Assembly: GCA_965199665.1 (NCBI GenBank)
Contig: OZ241208.1
Coordinates: 434,001-498,000, forward strand
DNA length: 64,000 nucleotides
Origin: JAVVHH01 sp965199665
GTDB lineage: Bacteria > Pseudomonadota > Alphaproteobacteria > Acetobacterales > Acetobacteraceae
Reading direction: 5' to 3'
Below the pieces are notes generated by a model. The model saw only the letters and a list, made by a program, of their open reading frames with translations. It was not told the DNA's origin and made no database searches. This document shows, in pieces, positions 9,048 to 16,267 of the stretch (positions are counted from its first letter, which is position 1; the number at the start of each line of letters is the position of its first letter). A program made the translations under genes and the position numbers.

Positions 9048-10739
9048 ATGCCGTTTGAAGCGACGCTCTCTGCCATGCTTCCCAAGGCTCCTACCGGCAT
9101 CACCGGCTTTGACGCGGTAACCTTGGGCGGTCTGCCCGCCGGGCGGCCGTCTCTGGTGTGCGGCGCGGCGGGCTGCGGCAAGACGCTATTTGCCGTCACG
9201 TTCCTGGTGAACGGTGCCGTGCATTTCGACGAGCCCGGCGTGTTCATGAGCTTCGAGGAGCGCGCGGAGGATCTGGCGGCCAACGTGTCGTCGCTCGGCT
9301 ACGACCTCGACGGGCTCGTCGCCGACGGCAAGCTCGCGATCGATCACGTGCGGGTCGAGCGCAACGAGATCGAGGAAAGCGGCGAGTACGATCTGGAAGG
9401 CCTGTTCGTCCGGCTCGGCTACGCCGTGGACCAGATCGGCGCGAAGCGGGTCGTGCTGGACACGATCGAGACGCTGTTTTCCGGCCTGTCCAATGCCGCG
9501 GTCCTGCGATCGGAGCTGCGCCGGCTGTTTGCCTGGCTCAAGGACCGTGGCCTCACGACCGTCATCACCGGCGAGCGCGGCGACGGTCAGCTCACTCGGC
9601 AGGGGCTCGAGGAATACGTGTCCGACTGCGTCATCTTGCTCGACAACCGGGTCCAGGACCAGATCACGACCCGGCGTTTGCGCGTGGTGAAGTATCGCGG
9701 CTCGGCGCACGGCACCAACGAGTATCCGTTCCTGATCGATGAGCGGGGCATGAGCGTGTTGCCGGTCACGGCCGCAGGCCTCGATTACGGCGTCACCACC
9801 GAGGCCGTGTCCACCGGCATCGCCGGTCTCGACGCCATGTTGGGCCGGAGCGGGGTTTATCGGGGGTCGAGCATCCTGCTGTCCGGCGTTGCCGGCACCG
9901 GCAAGACCACGATCGGCTCCACCTTCGTCGATGCGGCATGCCGCCGTGGCGAGCGGTGCCTGTTCTTCGTGTTCGAGGAGAGCGCCGGGCAGATCTGCCG
10001 CAACGCGCGCTCGGTGGGTCTGGACCTGCAGCGGCACGTGGAGAGCGGCCTGCTGCGCTTCGAGGCGGCTCGCCCCAGCCTGTACGGGCTCGAGATGCAT
10101 CTGGCGCGCATGCACCGCGACCTCGAGCGCTTCGACCCCGCCGTGGTGGTGGTCGACCCGGTCTCCGCGTTCCGCGGGCCGGACGCGGAGGTGCATGCCA
10201 CCCTGCTGCGCATGGTGGACCTGCTCAAGAGCCGCGGGATCACCGCCCTGTTCACCAGCCTCCGATCCAACGGTGTGCTGGTCGATGGTGAGGACCAGGA
10301 CCTGTCCTCGCTCATGGACGTCTGGATCAAGCTGTTGGACGTGGAGGCCGCGGGCGAGCGCAACCGGACCCTGTACGTCATGAAGGCGCGTGGCATGAGC
10401 CACTCCAACCAGGTGCGCGAGTACCGGATGACCCCCAACGGGATCGAACTGATCGATGCCTATGTCGGCCCGGAAGGCGTGCTGACCGGCACCGCGCGAA
10501 CGACCCAGGAAGCGCGCGAGCTGGCAGCCACCGAGCAGCGCCGTCAGGACGCCGCGCGCCGCCTCCGCGATCTCGTCCGCCGGCGCGAGGCGGTCGGACG
10601 CCAGATTGCGGAACTGCAGGCTGGCCTGGAGATCGAGGCGCAAGAGGTCCTCACCTTGGTCGGGGAGGATGAACGGCGTGAGATCACGCTGGCAGACGAT
10701 CGACGGGTGGTTGCCACACGACGCGGAGCGGCGGAGTGA
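9048..10739 (+). CDS. kaiC: KaiC-like double-domain RecA-superfamily ATPase
   Basis: Two-domain KaiC homologue (563 aa), an ATPase/autokinase that in cyanobacteria forms the hexameric clock core. CI domain: Walker A GAAGCGKT at residues 39-46 and paired catalytic glutamates in SFEER at 70-71. CII domain: Walker A GVAGTGKT at 280-287 and FEES at 310-311. The position equivalent to the cyanobacterial phosphosites S431/T432 reads DLSSLMDVW, so two serines near residues 420-421 remain available. After the fold comes a charged, probably coiled-coil tail (about 483-540) in place of the KaiA-binding A-loop peptide, and no kaiA gene is nearby. Start supported by GGAGGAGG about nine bases upstream. 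The stop overlaps the first kaiB gene by four bases. Clock activity is not implied by sequence alone. Confidence 0.92.
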   Translation: MPFEATLSAMLPKAPTGITGFDAVTLGGLPAGRPSLVCGAAGCGKTLFAVTFLVNGAVHFDEPGVFMSFEERAEDLAANVSSLGYDLDGLVADGKLAIDHVRVERNEIEESGEYDLEGLFVRLGYAVDQIGAKRVVLDTIETLFSGLSNAAVLRSELRRLFAWLKDRGLTTVITGERGDGQLTRQGLEEYVSDCVILLDNRVQDQITTRRLRVVKYRGSAHGTNEYPFLIDERGMSVLPVTAAGLDYGVTTEAVSTGIAGLDAMLGRSGVYRGSSILLSGVAGTGKTTIGSTFVDAACRRGERCLFFVFEESAGQICRNARSVGLDLQRHVESGLLRFEAARPSLYGLEMHLARMHRDLERFDPAVVVVDPVSAFRGPDAEVHATLLRMVDLLKSRGITALFTSLRSNGVLVDGEDQDLSSLMDVWIKLLDVEAAGERNRTLYVMKARGMSHSNQVREYRMTPNGIELIDAYVGPEGVLTGTARTTQEARELAATEQRRQDAARRLRDLVRRREAVGRQIAELQAGLEIEAQEVLTLVGEDERREITLADDRRVVATRRGAAE

Positions 10740-11053
10740 GTGACTCCCGGGCGCAGGCTGACGACGATGCCGACCCCGAGCACTATCACCTCCGTCTCTA
10801 CGTCGCAGGGCAAACGGCGAAGTCGCTGGCCGCGATCGCCAACCTCAAGCGGGTCTGCGACGAACACCTGGCGGGTCGCTTCGAGATCGAGGTGATCGAC
10901 TTGATGGTGAACCCCAAGCTTGCCGCCGGCGACCAGATCCTGGCGATTCCCACCCTCGTCCGCCGTTTGCCGGCGCCGCTCAAGCGGATCATCGGCGACC
11001 TGTCCAACACCGACAAGGTGCTGGTGGGCCTCGACATACGTCCAAAGGCGTGA
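10736..11053 (+). CDS. kaiB: KaiB-like protein 1
   Basis: Thioredoxin-like KaiB-family protein (105 aa). The core is canonical: LRLYVAGQTAKSLAAIANLK, EVIDLMVNPKLA, ILAIPTLVRRLP and KRIIGDLSNTDKVLVGLDI, as in cyanobacterial KaiB, which switches fold to bind the KaiC CI ring. The N-terminus has about 15 extra acidic residues. GTG start at 10736 overlaps the kaiC stop; a second GTG at 10740 is out of frame. It ends by overlapping the second kaiB gene. Confidence 0.93.
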   Translation: MSDSRAQADDDADPEHYHLRLYVAGQTAKSLAAIANLKRVCDEHLAGRFEIEVIDLMVNPKLAAGDQILAIPTLVRRLPAPLKRIIGDLSNTDKVLVGLDIRPKA

Positions 11054-11385
11054 CCTTGAACGAGGGCGGGACCGCCGATCCGGACCCGGTCCGCTACGCC
11101 CTGCGGTTGTTCGTCGCCGGCACCACCGCACACTCGCTACGCGCGATCCGGAACTTGCGCCGCATCTGCGACGCCCACCTCGCGGGCCGGGTCGAGCTGG
11201 AGGTCGTGGACATCTATCAGCAGCCCGAATTGGCCGAGGCGCATCAGGTCGTGGCGGTGCCCACCCTGCTTCGGCTGCGGCCCTTGCCGCAGCGCCGGAT
11301 CATCGGCGACCTCTCCGACCAGGGCCGGGTCATGAGGAGCCTGGATTTGCCGGCAACGCAGAGTGATGCCGATGCGCTCGGCTGA
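11050..11385 (+). CDS. kaiB: KaiB-like protein 2
   Basis: Second KaiB-family protein (111 aa), diverged from its neighbour: LRLFVAGTTAHSLRAIRNLR, EVVDIYQQPELAEAHQVVAV, PTLLRLRPLPQRRIIGDLS. The IIGDLS block is kept, but VNPKLAAGDQ becomes QQPELAEAHQ, and the C-terminal VLVGLDI becomes VMRSLDL. GTG start overlaps the first kaiB stop by four bases. Its last 23 bases overlap the start of the histidine-kinase gene. Two copies in tandem suggest divided roles, for example one binding KaiC and one signalling to the kinase; this is inference. Confidence 0.92.
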   Translation: MTLNEGGTADPDPVRYALRLFVAGTTAHSLRAIRNLRRICDAHLAGRVELEVVDIYQQPELAEAHQVVAVPTLLRLRPLPQRRIIGDLSDQGRVMRSLDLPATQSDADALG

Positions 11386-13156
11386 CCCGCCCTCCTCCAG
11401 CGCCACGGAGACCGACGCCTTGATCCAAGGCTACCAGGGGCGCATTCGCGAACTGACGGCCAAACTCGAAGAAAGCGAGGAAACGCTGGACGCGATCCGG
11501 CGGGGCGATGTCGACGCCGTCGTCATCGGCGGCCATGAGCAACGCCGGGTCTACACGCTCGAGAACGCCGACCGTCCCTACCGCGTGCTGATCGAGCAGA
11601 TCCAGGAGGGCGCGGTCACCCTGGGCGCGGACGGCACCGTGCTTTACTGCAACCGGTGCCTGGCCGGGATGCTCGGCGCGCCGCAGGAGCGGGTGCTCGG
11701 GCAGTTGCTCCAGCACTACGTTCTGCCCAGTGATCGCCCCTCGCTCACGGACCTTCTCGTGGCGGCCCGGGATGGCGCCGTCCGGAGCGATCTGACGATC
11801 TGCACCGTCGAGGGGGTGCAGCGGCCGGTTCAGCTCTCACTCAGCCCGTTGCAAGGCGACGAGGGCGTGACGCTGCTGTGCGGCGTGCTGACCGACCTGA
11901 CGCAGCAGCGGATGCACTTGCGCGAGCTGGCCGACGCCAACGCGCGGCTGCTGGCGGAAGGCGCTGAACGGGAACGGGTCGAGGACGCGCTGCGCCAGTC
12001 GCAGAAGATGGAAGCCGTGGGCCAGCTCACGGGCGGCATCGCGCACGACTTCAACAATCTGCTGACCGGCATTTCCGGCAGCCTGGAACTGCTGCAAGCC
12101 CGGGTGGCGCAGGGCCGGATCAACGACCTCGATCGCTACCTCGTCGCAGCGCAGGGTGCAGCCAAGCGCGCCGCCGCGTTGACGCACCGGCTACTGGCCT
12201 TCACCCGCCGCCAGACGCTTGATCCGAAGCCGACCGACTTGAACCGTCTGGTAGCCGGGATGGAGGATCTGATCCGCCGTACCGTCGGCCCGGAGGTGGC
12301 GGTCGAGTTCGTCGGGGCTGGTGGGCTGTGGACGATCCTGGTTGACCCCAACCAGTTGGAGAACGCGTTGTTGAACCTGTGCATCAACGCCCGCGACGCC
12401 ATGCCCGATGGAGGACGGCTGCAGATCGAGACCGGCAACCAATGGCTGGACGTGCGGGCGGCCCGCGAGCGCGATTTGCTGTCGGGCCAGTATGTGACGC
12501 TCTGCGTCAGCGATACCGGGACCGGCATGACGCCGGAGGTGGTCCGGCGCGCATTCGACCCCTTCTTCACCACCAAGCCGATCGGCATGGGCACCGGGCT
12601 GGGCCTGTCCATGATCTACGGCTTCGTGCAGCAATCCGGCGGACAAGCACGTATTTGTTCGGAGCCGGGCCAGGGCGCCACCGTGTGCCTGCATCTGCCC
12701 CGGCATCGAGGCGAGGCGAGCTTCGAGGAGCACGAACCCGCATTGGCCGAAGCGCCGCGCGCCGGGCAGGGCGAGACGGTGCTGGTGGTGGATGACGAGC
12801 CGACGGTGCGGATGCTGGTTTCGGAGGTGCTGGAGAATCTGGGCTACACCGCGATCGAAGCGTCGGACGGCCCGGCCGGGCTGAAGGTGCTGCGGTCCGA
12901 CGCACGGATCGACCTCCTGGTGACCGATGTGGGCTTGCCCGGCGGCATGAACGGCCGGCAGGTGGCAGAGGCCGGTCGCGCCGTGCGCCCGAAGTTGAAG
13001 GTCTTGTTCATCACCGGCTACGCCGAGAACGCCGTGCTCAGCCACGGGCACCTCGATCCTGGCATGCACGTGCTGACGAAGCCGTTCGCGATGGAGTCGC
13101 TCGCCAGCCAGATCAAGCACCTGATCGCCGGCGGTCAGAAACACCTCGTCGAGTAG
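11363..13156 (+). CDS. hybrid PAS sensor histidine kinase with C-terminal receiver
   Basis: Cytoplasmic hybrid kinase (597 aa) without membrane helices. Order: N-terminal coiled coil (about 20-50), PAS domain (about 70-185), second coiled coil, HisKA with phospho-acceptor His228 in GGIAHDFNNLL, HATPase with N-box around residue 342 (CINARDAMPDGG), G-boxes DTGTGMT and GMGTGLGLSMIYG, then a receiver domain (about 471-587) with VVDDEP, phospho-acceptor Asp522 in VTDVGLPGG and Lys in TKPFA. GTG at 11363 or ATG at 11366 can start it; both overlap the second kaiB gene. Position and overlap make it the probable output partner of the Kai proteins, in place of cyanobacterial SasA. No DNA-binding response regulator is adjacent. 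Confidence 0.93.
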   Translation: MMPMRSADPPSSSATETDALIQGYQGRIRELTAKLEESEETLDAIRRGDVDAVVIGGHEQRRVYTLENADRPYRVLIEQIQEGAVTLGADGTVLYCNRCLAGMLGAPQERVLGQLLQHYVLPSDRPSLTDLLVAARDGAVRSDLTICTVEGVQRPVQLSLSPLQGDEGVTLLCGVLTDLTQQRMHLRELADANARLLAEGAERERVEDALRQSQKMEAVGQLTGGIAHDFNNLLTGISGSLELLQARVAQGRINDLDRYLVAAQGAAKRAAALTHRLLAFTRRQTLDPKPTDLNRLVAGMEDLIRRTVGPEVAVEFVGAGGLWTILVDPNQLENALLNLCINARDAMPDGGRLQIETGNQWLDVRAARERDLLSGQYVTLCVSDTGTGMTPEVVRRAFDPFFTTKPIGMGTGLGLSMIYGFVQQSGGQARICSEPGQGATVCLHLPRHRGEASFEEHEPALAEAPRAGQGETVLVVDDEPTVRMLVSEVLENLGYTAIEASDGPAGLKVLRSDARIDLLVTDVGLPGGMNGRQVAEAGRAVRPKLKVLFITGYAENAVLSHGHLDPGMHVLTKPFAMESLASQIKHLIAGGQKHLVE

Positions 13157-13238
13157 CTGCCCGGCAAGCGAACGGATGGCCGGCTGCGGTTGAGGGAGCC
13201 ACGCCCCGTCAAGCCCTGCGCCGGAAACGGTCATCGCT

Positions 13239-13583
13239 GTGGTCGAGCGGCCCACGCCGTTCCGGCCGGGCGAGATCATCGACCAGCAAGGCGAAACGGC
13301 CGATTACCTCCATGTTCTGACCAGCGGCGGAGCGAGCGTGTCCGTGACTGGCCCCGGCGAGGTGCGGTCGATGGTGGCGCAACTGGGTGCAGGCGACGTG
13401 TTCGGTGAGATCGGGCGGATGACGGGCCAACCGCGGAGCGCAACGGTGGCGGCGACGAGCGAGGTAATGTGTTATCGGCTCGACAAGGCGAGCTTCCAGA
13501 CCTTGCTGCGGCGCCGGCCGGCGCTGGCCGAGGCAATCGCGGCATTGCGAGCGATCTCGCAAGCGCAGTGGGTCGGGAGGTGA
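13239..13583 (+). CDS. stand-alone cyclic-nucleotide-binding domain protein
   Basis: Short protein (114 aa) consisting of little more than one cNMP-binding beta-barrel. The phosphate-binding cassette FGEIGRMTGQPRSATV matches the CAP/PKA consensus FGE(L/I)ALxxxxPRSA, including the Arg that contacts the cyclic phosphate. There is no helix-turn-helix, channel or enzyme domain. GTG start assigned from domain extent; no clear ribosome-binding site. It follows the hybrid kinase by 82 bp in the same direction and could be part of the Kai module's output, by context only. Confidence 0.78.
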   Translation: MVERPTPFRPGEIIDQQGETADYLHVLTSGGASVSVTGPGEVRSMVAQLGAGDVFGEIGRMTGQPRSATVAATSEVMCYRLDKASFQTLLRRRPALAEAIAALRAISQAQWVGR

Positions 13584-13606
13584 GCGCGAAAGAGGAGAGC
13601 GTCAAA

Positions 13607-14626
13607 ATGTTCACGCCGACGAGACGCGCCCTGCTGACGGCCGGACCGCTGGCGGGCGCCTATCTGGCGACCCCATCGATCGCGCGTGCGCAGTCGCCGC
13701 ACCTCATCCGGGTCGGCCGCATCCAGGGCGTCAATTTCCTGCCCACGCATGTGATGCAGAAGCGCGGCCTGGTCGAGCGTCATGCGGCTCGTCTAGGCCT
13801 GGCAGATGCCCGTGCCGAGTGGATCGACTTTCCCGGTGGTGGCAACGCCACCGATGCCATGCTCGCGGGCAACATCGACGTGGTCAACGCAGGTCCCGGC
13901 AACCTCCTGCTGCTCTGGGATCGCACCAAGGGCGGGGTGAAGGGCATCGTGTCCAACTCGTCCCTGCCCGCCACCCTGATCTCGCGGGACGACCGGTTGC
14001 GCAAGCTGACCGATTACGGCCCGTCCGACCGGATCGCGCTTCCCACCGTTCTGGTGTCCACGCAGGCCATCCTGCTGCAGATCGCCGCGGAGAAGCTCTA
14101 CGGCCTCGACGAGTGGCGGCACTTCAATGCGAACACCGTGCAGATGGGCCATGCCGACGGCTACATCGCCATGCGCAACGCCCTGCACGAGGTGCGCAGC
14201 CACTTCACCTCGCCCCCCTTCATCAGTCGCGAGCTGAACGACGTTCCCGGCGCGCACGTGGTTGCCACTTCGGCCGACATCCTCGGTTCCGCCCTCAGCA
14301 CCGCGATCAACTACGCCACCACTCGGTATGTCGCGCGTGAGCCCGTCATGGTGCAGGCGCTCATCGATGCGTCCGCCGAGGCCGTCGCCAGCATCAAGGA
14401 CGACCCGGTCGCCGCGGCGCGCGACTACCTGGAGCTGTCCCGCGACCGCATGGAGGAAGCCGAACTCGTGTCGTTGCTCAAGCAGCCGGACATGGTGTTC
14501 GAGACCCGTCCGGTCGGCACCAAGGTGTTCGCCGACTTCCTCGTGCGGGTGGGAACGCTGCGCATGAAACCGGCCCGCTGGACCGACTACTTCGTCGAGC
14601 AAGCGGCCGGGCTGGGCGGTAGCTGA
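13607..14626 (+). CDS. orphan ABC substrate-binding protein, NMT1/SsuA type
   Basis: Probable periplasmic binding protein (339 aa). N-terminus TRRALLTAGPLAGAYLA followed by SIARAQS looks like a signal peptide cleaved after ARA, with twin arginines. The mature part begins IRVGRIQGVNFLPTHVMQKRG and DFPGGGNATDAMLAGNIDVV, typical of the nitrate/sulfonate binding-protein fold. AGAGGAG lies about ten bases before the ATG. Unlike the protein at 2849 it has no ATPase or permease beside it, so it may serve a distant transporter or act as a sensor. Confidence 0.8.
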   Translation: MFTPTRRALLTAGPLAGAYLATPSIARAQSPHLIRVGRIQGVNFLPTHVMQKRGLVERHAARLGLADARAEWIDFPGGGNATDAMLAGNIDVVNAGPGNLLLLWDRTKGGVKGIVSNSSLPATLISRDDRLRKLTDYGPSDRIALPTVLVSTQAILLQIAAEKLYGLDEWRHFNANTVQMGHADGYIAMRNALHEVRSHFTSPPFISRELNDVPGAHVVATSADILGSALSTAINYATTRYVAREPVMVQALIDASAEAVASIKDDPVAAARDYLELSRDRMEEAELVSLLKQPDMVFETRPVGTKVFADFLVRVGTLRMKPARWTDYFVEQAAGLGGS

Positions 14627-14663
14627 GTCACGCCTGAGAGCGGCCGTCGACCTCGGTCTTCGC

Positions 14664-14681
14664 CAATCGTTTGAACGATTG
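14664..14681. promoter_or_regulatory. operator-like dyad
   Basis: Perfect 8-bp inverted repeat CAATCGTT-TG-AACGATTG in the gap before the AAA ATPase gene. GTCGAC palindromes flank it at 14646, 14681 and 14700. It could be a regulator site or an RNA hairpin end for the preceding gene; no T-tract follows. Confidence 0.35.
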
Positions 14682-14897
14682 TCGACGGTTCACCCGCCCG
14701 TCGACCTGTCCTGAGTGGCGGCGGTCTCCCGCGGGACCGGAGCGCGTGACCCCGTCGCCCGGGGCCGAAGCCGCGTCGACGAGCATGGCGGCGACGGCCG
14801 CAGGAGAGGCGGGGGTTGCGTCGACCGGGCGCAGATCCCGAACCAGCGGTCGATGCTTGATCGCGGTCGTTGCGGCCCCTACTTGGCAGCGGTGTCG

Positions 14898-16247
14898 ATG
14901 TCCCTGGTCCCTCCGGCCGTCTCGCCCTTTCGGATCCGGAGCGCGTCGGGCGAGCCGTTCGTGCATCCGTCGTGGGAGCGCGCGGCGTCGGCGGCGACCG
15001 CCGCCCTCGGCCGGGGCGCCTCCGTCGCGTTGCTGGGCCTGCCCGGCACGGGCAAGACCTTCCTGCTGGAGCATCTGGCCGATCGGCTCCGCAGCGGTGG
15101 CGCGACCGTCGCCGTGCTGCGCCCGCCCGGCTGGACCGGCGATGGCACGTCCGACATCACCTTCGTCGACGAAGCCGATTCGCTGCCCAAAACCGAGTTG
15201 CGTCAGCTCTGCGAGCGCGACCCGGTGGTCGCACTCGCCGGGCTGCCGCCATTCGCAAGCGTGGTGGCCACGCTGCCACGCCCGATCGTGACGGTCATGC
15301 TGGAGCCGCTATCGGCGGAGTCGGTTGCCCGCTTCGTGGCGATGCGTTTGAGAGGGTTGGGCCTCCCCGCGACGATGTTCACGCCCGAGGCCGTCTGGAG
15401 CGTGGCAGCGCACTCGGGCGGGCTGATGCGCCTCGTGGTCGTGCTGTCGGGGTCGGCCATGTTCCTTGCGGAACAGGAAGGGGCGTCGCAGGTCACTGCC
15501 AGGCATGTCGAGGAAGCGACCGCGCTGCGGTTCGATCCGGAACAGGCCGACGCGCCGGTTCCCGCGAGCGCCGAGCCCGCACGGATCGAGCCGAGCCCGT
15601 GCCCCTCACCGCCGCTCTCGCCATCGCCATCGTCGCGGCGCCTGTCACCCGTTCTGGTCGGCGTCGCCGCTGCCGTGCTCGCCGGCATCGGCCTATGGGC
15701 TGGCCTGCAGCCAAGCGGCCCAGCCTCGCGCGCGCCGCGCGGGGCCGAGACCGCCACACGGCCGCCCAAGGAAGTGGCCGGGGCCACCGCGGCGCCTGAT
15801 CCCGCACCCGATCCGACGCCGGCGATCGCCGCGCCGACGCCGAAACTAGACGCGCCAGTGCGCCCCACGCGTTCCCTGTCCGATGCGGCACCACCGGCGC
15901 CGGCTTCGGTGGGCGACCGGGTGACCGTCTTCCGCGGCCCGGTGATGAACGTCACCATGCGGCAAGGCGGGCAGCTCACCCTGGTGATCCAACGGCACGA
16001 AGGTCAGACCGTCACCATCGATTTCCGTGCCTCCTCCGGTTTGATCGGCACCGGGCAACTGACCGGAACGATGACGGAGGACGGGCACATCGACGTCGAC
16101 GGCCGGTTGATGATGGGACGCAACCCGTTCAACTGCGTCTTGAGCGCGGTCGCCCGGGGAGACAATCTGGTTGGCGAAGCCAGCTTCACCCGTGTCGGCG
16201 GGACGTCGTCGGCGCGCAGCTCGTTCAACTTGGCGAAGCGGAGCTGA
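14898..16247 (+). CDS. membrane-anchored AAA ATPase with C-terminal beta-rich domain
   Basis: Protein of 449 aa with an N-terminal ExeA/GspA-like AAA domain: Walker A GLPGTGKT at 47-54, Walker B ITFVDEADS at about 88-94, then an arginine-containing lid. A Pro/Ser linker (about 220-247) leads to one membrane helix (about 251-270), a second Ala/Pro-rich linker, and a C-terminal domain (about 365-449) of short beta-strands (VTVFRGPVMNVTMRQGG) that I do not recognise. This topology puts the ATPase inside and the C-terminal domain in the periplasm. ATG at 14898 chosen because upstream residues look non-coding. Function unknown; ExeA-type ATPases act in envelope assembly. Confidence 0.75.
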   Translation: MSLVPPAVSPFRIRSASGEPFVHPSWERAASAATAALGRGASVALLGLPGTGKTFLLEHLADRLRSGGATVAVLRPPGWTGDGTSDITFVDEADSLPKTELRQLCERDPVVALAGLPPFASVVATLPRPIVTVMLEPLSAESVARFVAMRLRGLGLPATMFTPEAVWSVAAHSGGLMRLVVVLSGSAMFLAEQEGASQVTARHVEEATALRFDPEQADAPVPASAEPARIEPSPCPSPPLSPSPSSRRLSPVLVGVAAAVLAGIGLWAGLQPSGPASRAPRGAETATRPPKEVAGATAAPDPAPDPTPAIAAPTPKLDAPVRPTRSLSDAAPPAPASVGDRVTVFRGPVMNVTMRQGGQLTLVIQRHEGQTVTIDFRASSGLIGTGQLTGTMTEDGHIDVDGRLMMGRNPFNCVLSAVARGDNLVGEASFTRVGGTSSARSSFNLAKRS

Positions 16248-16267
16248 CGCCAGCCCGCCCCCGGCGG

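Noticed and set aside
8762..9283. Minus-strand frame of 173 codons upstream of and overlapping kaiC
   Set aside because: It runs antisense into the kaiC start and Walker A region and has no recognisable domain or ribosome-binding site.
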